A stretch of 64,000 nucleotides of DNA, from contig NZ_CP009920.1 in NCBI RefSeq assembly GCF_000832985.1, positions 3,032,501 to 3,096,500 of the forward strand, written 5' to 3'. Positions 58,720-64,000 of this stretch are shown piece after piece. This stretch comes from Priestia megaterium NBRC 15308 = ATCC 14581 (lineage in GTDB: Bacteria > Bacillota > Bacilli > Bacillales > Bacillaceae_H). Below the pieces are notes generated by a model. That model was not told where the DNA came from. It made no database searches and saw only the letters and a program-made list of their open reading frames with translations. The position numbers were made by a program, and so were the translations under genes. Numbering within the stretch: position 1 is the first letter of the stretch; the number at the start of each line of letters is the position of its first letter.

Positions 58720-58759
58720 AAAAGACTCTTTTATTACAACTAATAAAAGAGTCTTTTTT
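58720..58759 (+). terminator. Terminator after the quinone oxidoreductase-like gene
   Basis: AAAAGACTCTTTTATTA-caac-TAATAAAAGAGTCTTTT, a 17-bp perfect stem. Confidence 0.88.
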
Positions 58760-58944
58760 CTGCTATTTTCTTTTTTTGCGTTACTTCACTTATAAACTGC
58801 ATATGATAGAAGATAATCAAATATAGCAAACGGGTGCGTATGAGCTTTTTTTACTAGTAAAATTGCTTTGAAATCGTGAAATTTTGAATAGTTTGAGTTA
58901 TGATGAAAGAACGTGAAATTTGTATGATTGAAAGGAGAAAAAAG

Positions 58945-59523
58945 GTGCAAGGGTTTATTGATTTTGTACAAAATTTAGGCATAGTGGGCATCTTTATTGC
59001 TACAGCAATCGAAGCTGCGGCAATTCCTTTTCCGTGTACGTTATCGATTTTGCTTATTGGCTCGGTGCTGCAGCTCTCAATATGGAAAATCCTTATTGTT
59101 TCAGCTGTCAATACCGTTATTTATATCGCATTCAACTATATTCCGTTCGTTATGGGATACAGGTTTGAATCTATTACCAAGCGCTGGTTTGGTGAAAAAA
59201 ATATAAAGCGTGCCCAAAAATGGTTTCATAAATATGGAAAATGGAGTATTACGATTTCTCGTCCCATCAGTATCGCAAACTATATAACCTATTTGGCAGG
59301 TCTTAGTAAAATCAAATCTAGGGACTTTGTTTTATACAGCACCTTAGGCATTTTTCCGTGGTTTGTTTTTTTGCTCTATGTAGGAGGACTTGGAGATATT
59401 GAAAAAATCCAAAAATATTTGCATGATGTTGATCGTTTAATATTTGTTATTCTTATAATCGGAGTGATAGTTGGTGCAGGCTGGTGGATGAAAAAGAGAA
59501 GAGAAAGCCACGCTCAAGAATAA
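58945..59523 (+). CDS. DedA/VTT-domain membrane protein
   Basis: A 192-residue membrane protein with four to five hydrophobic segments. NLGIVGIFIATAIEAAAIPFPC resembles the DedA re-entrant loop (E-x-x-x-P-x-P), and KYGKWSITISRPISIANYITYLAGLSKI has the conserved RP...ITYLAG motif. The family scrambles or flips lipids. GTG 58945 is chosen because AAAGGAG lies 7 bases upstream; the ATGs at 58900 and 58924 lack such sites. It is monocistronic. Confidence 0.78.
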   Translation: MQGFIDFVQNLGIVGIFIATAIEAAAIPFPCTLSILLIGSVLQLSIWKILIVSAVNTVIYIAFNYIPFVMGYRFESITKRWFGEKNIKRAQKWFHKYGKWSITISRPISIANYITYLAGLSKIKSRDFVLYSTLGIFPWFVFLLYVGGLGDIEKIQKYLHDVDRLIFVILIIGVIVGAGWWMKKRRESHAQE

Positions 59524-59550
59524 AGCTATAATTATGGTTATAGCTTTATT
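59521..59550 (+). terminator. Terminator after the DedA-like gene
   Basis: TAAAGCTATAA-ttatgg-TTATAGCTTTA followed by TTT. Confidence 0.75.
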
Positions 59551-59633
59551 TTAATATAAAGAAATTCTTTAAATAAAAAGATTTTTCTGAAAAGTAACAA
59601 AAAAACATTTTTCCTTTTAAAAAAATGTGATAC

Positions 59634-59813
59634 TATGATACATAAGGTCGCTAAGAGTTGTCTTGGTTCACCGGGTGTTTACTGCATTCATTTAATAAAA
59701 GAAGCCAGGTATAGGTGAAAGCTTTGTTTCTAGTAATGTTGAGAAATGCTGCCTTGGGAAGGGAGGTAAAACGTACAGTACGTGTCAAACTTATGTTATT
59801 AAAGTCGTAAATT
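59634..59813 (+). other. Unassigned, possibly structured leader upstream of the shikimate dehydrogenase-like gene
   Basis: After a TATGAT hexamer (59634-59639, poor -35) comes about 170 bases of higher GC than the surroundings, with possible pairings TTCACC / GGTGAA (about 59669 and 59715) and a perfect ACGTAC-A-GTACGT palindrome (59771-59783). There is no credible reading frame. I could not match it to a riboswitch or T-box. Confidence 0.3.
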
Positions 59814-59827
59814 TGTAAGCGGTTTCT
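59814..59827. promoter_or_regulatory. cre-like box upstream of the shikimate dehydrogenase-like gene
   Basis: TGTAAGCGGTTTCT matches the cre consensus with one mismatch. Confidence 0.55.
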
Positions 59828-59907
59828 TTATTTTTACATGTGAGTAGAGCAGCTTTGGTTTTGAATGCAGCTTGTTACGGGTTTGTTGAATAGTCAGTAT
59901 ATCTTAA

Positions 59908-59925
59908 AATTAGATCGATCTAATT
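59908..59925. promoter_or_regulatory. Operator TTAGATCGATCTAA, copy 3
   Basis: The core is identical to the two copies before the ALDH operon 20 kb away and here extends to an 18-bp perfect palindrome (AATTAGATCGATCTAATT). It lies 113 bases before the start of the dehydrogenase gene. Confidence 0.72.
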
Positions 59926-60038
59926 ACCTGTATTATATGAATTCGAAATGTGTTTGATTGTAAATGAAGATAAGCTGAAAAAGTACAGGTTAGGTACCAC
60001 AAATATTTCTGAATTTTAATAAAACAGGAGGTAAAATC

Positions 60039-60935
60039 ATGAAAAGCGTAGGGCGTATTAATGGTAAAACTCAGCTCATCGGCCTTTTAGCAACTCCAAT
60101 TGGACATTCATTGTCACCATCTATGCATAATATGGCCTTTAAAAAACTGGGATTAAATTATGCTTATTTAGCTTTTGAGGTAGGAAATGACTCGTTAGAA
60201 GATGCAATTAAAGGGCTGAGAGCGTTAAATGTTAAAGGTTTTAATGTATCCATGCCCAATAAGACAAAAATTCTCCCGTTTCTTGATGAATTAGCAGACA
60301 GCGCCAAATTTTCAGGAGCTGTCAATACCGTCGTAAATGATAATGGCGTACTAGTTGGGCATAGCACAGACGGCATGGGTTACATTCGAAATTTAAAAGA
60401 GCACGGCGTGGATATCACAGGAAAAAAAATGACGTTGATCGGTTCGGGTGGAGCAGCGACGCCTATTGCTATTCAAGCAGCTTTAGAAGGGCTTGAAGAA
60501 TTAACAATTTTTGCTCGTCATGATGAATTTTATTCAAAAGCTGTAGAAAACGTAAAAATTATTAATGAAGAGATGAAACATGTTTCATGTAAAGCGAAGC
60601 TGTATTCTCTTGAAGATACAGACAGGTTAAGAGAAGAAATTAAAACGAGCGATATTTTGACAAATGGAACAGGAGTGGGAATGAAACCGTTAGAAGAATT
60701 CAGCATTATTGAAGATATATCAATGCTGCGTCCGGATTTAATTGTAACCGATGTCGTGTATATGCCTATGAGATCAAAACTGTTAGAACAAGCTGAATCA
60801 ATTGGATGTCACACCATTAATGGAATAGGAATGATGATCTGGCAAGGGGCCATGGCGTTTGAATTGTGGACAGGAAAAGAGATGCCTGTGGAGTATATTA
60901 AGGAACAAATGTTTGAACCAAGCTTACAGTATTAA
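60039..60935 (+). CDS. Quinate/shikimate dehydrogenase (YdiB-like)
   Basis: A 298-residue shikimate dehydrogenase family enzyme. The N-terminal ATPIGHSLSPSMHNMAF binds substrate hydroxyls. Catalytic Lys75 lies in NVSMPNK and Asp111 in HSTDGMGY. LIGSGGAATPIAIQAAL is the Rossmann motif, with Ile-Phe-Ala-Arg after it. SMPNK (rather than TVPHK) and the length (about 290 instead of 275) are closer to YdiB-type quinate/shikimate dehydrogenases than to biosynthetic AroE. ATG 60039 after CAGGAGGT. It is preceded by operator copy 3 and a cre-like box, fitting catabolic use. Confidence 0.85.
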   Translation: MKSVGRINGKTQLIGLLATPIGHSLSPSMHNMAFKKLGLNYAYLAFEVGNDSLEDAIKGLRALNVKGFNVSMPNKTKILPFLDELADSAKFSGAVNTVVNDNGVLVGHSTDGMGYIRNLKEHGVDITGKKMTLIGSGGAATPIAIQAALEGLEELTIFARHDEFYSKAVENVKIINEEMKHVSCKAKLYSLEDTDRLREEIKTSDILTNGTGVGMKPLEEFSIIEDISMLRPDLIVTDVVYMPMRSKLLEQAESIGCHTINGIGMMIWQGAMAFELWTGKEMPVEYIKEQMFEPSLQY

Positions 60936-61308
60936 AAACGCGTATCTTCAAATCTTACTAGAATTGTACGAATGAAGTGTCTGTATTTTCTGTTTTTTTA
61001 ACGCGATAAGAGAAATATTTGTAAAATTAATACAGTTATTTTTGGATTTATTATATTAAAAAGTGTTTATTTTAATTTTCTAAAAATTAAAAATATATAT
61101 TGCGCAGGCAAATGTAATTCAGTATACTAAAGCTCAAGTTTGAATTGATTTTATATTAGGCTGTGTCAAAATACGACGCTTCGCGAAAAAAGGCAGGTGT
61201 TACAATGAGAAATTAAAAAAGCAGACGTTGATCATCATGTTCGGATATTTGAGTAGATCATAAAATATAAGCACCGTTCCGCAATATGTGAAGAGATTTC
61301 CGCTGGAA
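60936..61308. other. Intergenic region, left part, upstream of the MFS transporter gene
   Basis: AT-rich. From 61159 a ggctgtgtcaaaata motif, resembling IS or repeat ends, leads into about 150 bases of mixed sequence without a full frame; it may be a degraded insertion remnant. No gene is supported. Confidence 0.3.
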
Positions 61309-61322
61309 TTAGATCGTTCTAA
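61309..61322. promoter_or_regulatory. Operator TTAGATCGTTCTAA, copy 4
   Basis: One base differs from copies 1-3 in the right half of the palindrome. A second identical copy starts at 61333. Confidence 0.68.
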
Positions 61323-61332
61323 TAAAAATTTA

Positions 61333-61346
61333 TTAGATCGTTCTAA
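61333..61346. promoter_or_regulatory. Operator TTAGATCGTTCTAA, copy 5
   Basis: Identical to copy 4, 24 bp away centre to centre, giving a tandem arrangement like that at 39256-39290. Confidence 0.68.
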
Positions 61347-61530
61347 TTAGAACTTTCTATTAATCTTTTTAGTTTCACTAATAAAATGTTTTTACGAAAG
61401 GATAAAAGAATAAGTAAATAGCTAGAGGATTAGGTTTTCAGCATTGCCATCTTTCAAATTGAGTTCAGACAGACTTTATGTAAGCAAGTAATTATAAATG
61501 GGATCTGAGCAAAGAGATATTTTACAAAAA

Positions 61531-61544
61531 TGAAAGCGCATACT
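61531..61544. promoter_or_regulatory. cre-like box upstream of the MFS transporter gene
   Basis: TGAAAGCGCATACT matches the cre consensus with one mismatch, 26 bases before the start codon. Confidence 0.5.
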
Positions 61545-61570
61545 TAAAATCTTATGAGTGAGGGAAAAGA

Positions 61571-62875
61571 ATGAAAAAACATCGTTGGTCGATTGTATTC
61601 TTGATTGCGGTTGGTGTAGTTGTAAACTATTTTGATCGAATTAATATGTCCATTGCTATGCCATTGTTACAAAAAGAATTTAACTTGACAGCAGGTCAGA
61701 TGGGGATTTTCCTATCAGCATTTGCATGGTCTTACGCTTTACTTCAACTTCCTATAGGGCCTTTGCTAGATAAAATAGGCGTAAAATGGGTAACGCGTGT
61801 AGCGACCGTGATATGGACAGTAGCTTGTCTTTTAACTGCAGTAGCAAATGGATGGGGGTTAATTATTTTATCTCGAGTGCTGTTAGGAGTTGGAGAAGCA
61901 CCGTTCTTTCCATCTGCTGCTAAAGCAGTTAGCCATTGGGTTCCGCGTCAGGAACGCGGAAAAGCTATCGCAGCTTATGATTCTCAATCCAAACTTTCCA
62001 ACGCCATCGGAGCGCCTATATTAGCACTAATTGTAACAGAGTGGGGCTGGCGAGGCGGTTTCTTAGCAACTGCTATTCTTAGTTTCATATATGCTATTGT
62101 TTATTGGATCTGGTATCGTGAACCTCATGAAGATGAGCGTTTGACGAAAGAAGAATATGACTACATTGTTCAAGGCGGTTCTCAAAGTTCAGAAGAAGTT
62201 AAAGGCAGTGCAATGGAGAACATTCGATATTTGCTAACTAAAAGAAAAGTCTGGGCAGTATTCATTGGATTTGCGGCATACGGCTATTCATGGTTTTTGT
62301 TCTTGACTTGGCTTCCTGGATATTTAGCAACAGAAATGAACATGTCTATTTTAAAATCAGGCTGGTACTCGGCCATACCGTGGATTGTAGGTACCATTAC
62401 TGAAATAGTAATCGGGGGTTGGCTTGTTGATCGTCTTATTAACAAAGGGTATAACCGGACGCGTGTCAGCAAGTTTTTTCTAGTAATAGGTATGGTATTT
62501 GGTTTGTCAATTATTGGGGCAGCGTTTACTCACAGTGCGAACGTAGCTGTATTTTGGATTTCAACAGCACTTGGAGGTCTTGTTGTCACATCTGCTGTTG
62601 CCTACAGCATTCCTACATTTATTGCACCAAAAGGAACGGTAGGAACATTAACGGGACTTTTAACATTTGGGAATAACTCGATGGCTATTGTTGCACCTAT
62701 TACGACTGGGTTTATTGTTCAAGCCACGGGTTCATTTATGTATGCTTTCCTTTTAGCAGCTGCTTTTTTAGTGATTGGAATTTTAAGCTATACGTTCCTA
62801 TTAACAGATTTAGACCCGATTGAAAGCAAAGAGTCTATTCTATTAGAAGAAAAAGAGTTAACTTTAGAAAAATAA
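61571..62875 (+). CDS. MFS transporter, anion:cation symporter (ACS) type
   Basis: A 434-residue transporter with about 12 membrane helices. VVNYFDRINMSIAMPLLQKEF, the loop LDKIGVKWVTR (motif A) and LLGVGEAPFFPSAAKAVSHWVP resemble the ACS branch (glucarate, galactonate, hexuronate and related organic-acid carriers). ATG 61571 after TGAGGGAAAAG. Twin operators and a cre-like box precede it, and a CoA-transferase gene follows 111 bases later. An organic acid such as quinate or shikimate is a plausible substrate, by context only. Confidence 0.85.
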   Translation: MKKHRWSIVFLIAVGVVVNYFDRINMSIAMPLLQKEFNLTAGQMGIFLSAFAWSYALLQLPIGPLLDKIGVKWVTRVATVIWTVACLLTAVANGWGLIILSRVLLGVGEAPFFPSAAKAVSHWVPRQERGKAIAAYDSQSKLSNAIGAPILALIVTEWGWRGGFLATAILSFIYAIVYWIWYREPHEDERLTKEEYDYIVQGGSQSSEEVKGSAMENIRYLLTKRKVWAVFIGFAAYGYSWFLFLTWLPGYLATEMNMSILKSGWYSAIPWIVGTITEIVIGGWLVDRLINKGYNRTRVSKFFLVIGMVFGLSIIGAAFTHSANVAVFWISTALGGLVVTSAVAYSIPTFIAPKGTVGTLTGLLTFGNNSMAIVAPITTGFIVQATGSFMYAFLLAAAFLVIGILSYTFLLTDLDPIESKESILLEEKELTLEK

Positions 62876-62986
62876 ATCATCTTAATATTTCGACTAATGA
62901 TATTCATTTTTAACATATCAAAGGAAATCTACTAATTAATTATCTTAATTAAGCATACAAACAGTTATTACCGGAGGGGATTCAAC

Positions 62987-64000
62987 GTGTTAACCAAAAA
63001 TTATGGACCTTTAACAGGAGTTCAAATAATAGATATTTCTACTATGATTGCTGCTCCCTTTGGAGCTACTTTACTAGCGGACTTGGGGGCGGAAGTAACC
63101 AAAATTGAGCTTCCGGGAAAAGGAGATACGCTTCGGACTGTAGGGCCTTGGAAAGGGACTGAACCTTTAAGGTGGCCCGGACTTGCTCGCAATAAAAAGT
63201 CTGTTACGCTGGACATTCGATCAGAAGAAGGAGCAGAAATTTTCAAAAAGCTAATTAGTGGCGTAGACATTTTAATTGAAAATTTTCGCCCGGGTACACT
63301 GGAAAAATGGAACTTAGGATATGAAGAGCTTAAAAAAGTTAACCCTAAGCTAGTAATGGTGCGCGTATCAGGTTATGGACAAACAGGTCCTTATCGAGAG
63401 AAAGCTGGATTCGGCACACCGGGGACAGCATTTAGCGGACATACCTATTTACAAGGATATTCAGATCGTCCGCCCGTCAGTCCTTCTTACTCTTTACTAG
63501 ATTATGTAACGGGCATATATACCGCGTTCGCTTGTGTAAGCGCTATCTATCATAGAGATGTGCACGAACAGCCGGAAGGTCAAGTAGTAGAAATGGGATT
63601 ATATGAATCTATTTTTCGAATGATGGAGTTTTTAATCGCTGAATATGATCAAAACGGAAAAGTAAGAGAGAGAAGCCCTGGACTTGCAGGTCACTCAAGC
63701 CCAGCAGGCACATATGAAACAAAAGACGGAAAGTTTGTTGTATTAGTATGCAGTACAGACTCTACCTTTGATCGTCTTGCAGAGGCAATGGAAAGAAAAG
63801 ATATGTTAAAGGATCCGCGATACTATACAAACGTAGAGCGTCTAAAGCATGATCATGAAGTTCAGGAAATTGTATCAAATTGGATTAAGTCCTTCACTCA
63901 AGACGAGCTGCAGGTAAAGTTAGATTCATTTGGCGTGCCAGTTAGCCCTATCTACAGCATTGAAGATATATTTAATGATCCCCAGTATAGAGAACGAGAA
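62987..64000 (+). CDS. CaiB/BaiF family CoA-transferase (3' end outside window)
   Basis: At least 338 residues, running off the right edge. It is a class III CoA-transferase. GVQIIDISTMIAAPFGATLLADLGAEVTKIE (split) at the start, RNKKSVTLDI, LIENFRPGTLEKWNLGYEEL, VRVSGYGQTGPY and LLDYVTGIY, where Asp172 should be the catalytic residue carrying the CoA ester. GTG 62987 after CGGAGGGG. Family members move CoA between organic acids (oxalate/formate, carnitine, succinate and others). It is likely co-expressed with the MFS transporter and would activate an imported or derived acid. Confidence 0.87.
   Translation, partial: MLTKNYGPLTGVQIIDISTMIAAPFGATLLADLGAEVTKIELPGKGDTLRTVGPWKGTEPLRWPGLARNKKSVTLDIRSEEGAEIFKKLISGVDILIENFRPGTLEKWNLGYEELKKVNPKLVMVRVSGYGQTGPYREKAGFGTPGTAFSGHTYLQGYSDRPPVSPSYSLLDYVTGIYTAFACVSAIYHRDVHEQPEGQVVEMGLYESIFRMMEFLIAEYDQNGKVRERSPGLAGHSSPAGTYETKDGKFVVLVCSTDSTFDRLAEAMERKDMLKDPRYYTNVERLKHDHEVQEIVSNWIKSFTQDELQVKLDSFGVPVSPIYSIEDIFNDPQYRERE

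Noticed and set aside
61159-61300. Insertion sequence remnant starting ggctgtgtcaaaata
   Set aside because: Only one end-like motif is seen, with no matching inverted end and no recognisable transposase residues; kept only as a note on the intergenic region.
1-64000. CRISPR array, prophage, tRNA or rRNA genes
   Set aside because: No regularly spaced direct repeats, phage structural genes, tRNA cloverleaf with TTCRANNC, or rRNA segments were seen.

Overview
The window looks like a chromosomal segment of a low-GC Bacillaceae, most likely Priestia (Bacillus) megaterium or a close relative. The basis is AT-rich DNA, strong AGGAGG-type ribosome binding sites, frequent TTG/GTG starts, the Bacillus-order rbsRKDACB operon, a treP-treA-treR operon with TreR-type operators, many CcpA cre-like boxes, a WalR-type box before a 3D-domain protein, an S-box (SAM-I) riboswitch, and a bluB gene. 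The species name is an inference; no rRNA or marker gene is present.

Layout. 1-3160: a 5'-truncated DHA2-type MFS exporter, a WrbA-like flavoprotein, a small anchored protein and a MarR regulator. 3200-8970: the complete ribose operon. 9350-11390: a secreted coiled-coil/3D-domain protein and a flavin-reductase-like protein. 11580-15970: a CcpA-linked CUT1 sugar ABC transporter (binding protein and two permeases, no ATPase) and a sugar isomerase/epimerase-like protein, with an interspersed repeat between them. 16820-27510: a tightly coupled six-gene operon (HPt-REC-GGDEF-REC protein, membrane HEAT-repeat protein, processive GT2 glycosyltransferase, membrane-anchored glycosidase, lone receiver, hybrid sensor kinase). 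This reads as a signalling-plus-exopolysaccharide module and is one of the two best candidates for an uncharacterised system. 27580-30140: a candidate cre-controlled small RNA, a DUF1992 protein, a DUF915 hydrolase and a histidine phosphatase. 30139-33590: a class III aminotransferase, an S-box riboswitch with no downstream gene, a 30-residue membrane peptide, a secreted protein, and a lone ykoF-like gene. 33744-37060: an amidohydrolase and a purine-type permease behind an attenuator-like leader.

37171-43420 and 59600-64000 appear to be two arms of one catabolic regulon. They encode a LacI-type regulator, shikimate kinase, an aldehyde dehydrogenase, a ThDP enzyme, type I 3-dehydroquinate dehydratase, a YdiB-like quinate/shikimate dehydrogenase, an ACS-type MFS transporter and a CaiB-type CoA-transferase. 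The promoter regions share the palindrome TTAGATCG(A/T)TCTAA (five copies) together with cre-like boxes, so substrate-specific plus catabolite control is inferred. Between the arms lie the trehalose operon, the 5-oxoprolinase (pxpBCA) operon with a YcsG-like transporter, a hemolysin III protein, two small cytosolic proteins, two tandem nearly identical 21-residue peptide genes not previously apparent as long ORFs, bluB, an AI-2E family permease, a LysR/oxidoreductase divergent pair and a DedA-family protein.

A family of interspersed elements of about 350 bp (copies near 10.6, 14.9, 29.8, 35.1 and 56.4 kb; two are partial) combines a terminator-like hairpin with a conserved palindromic core. 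The 56.4 kb copy has 20-bp terminal inverted repeats, and those repeats supply the C-terminal codons of both flanking genes.
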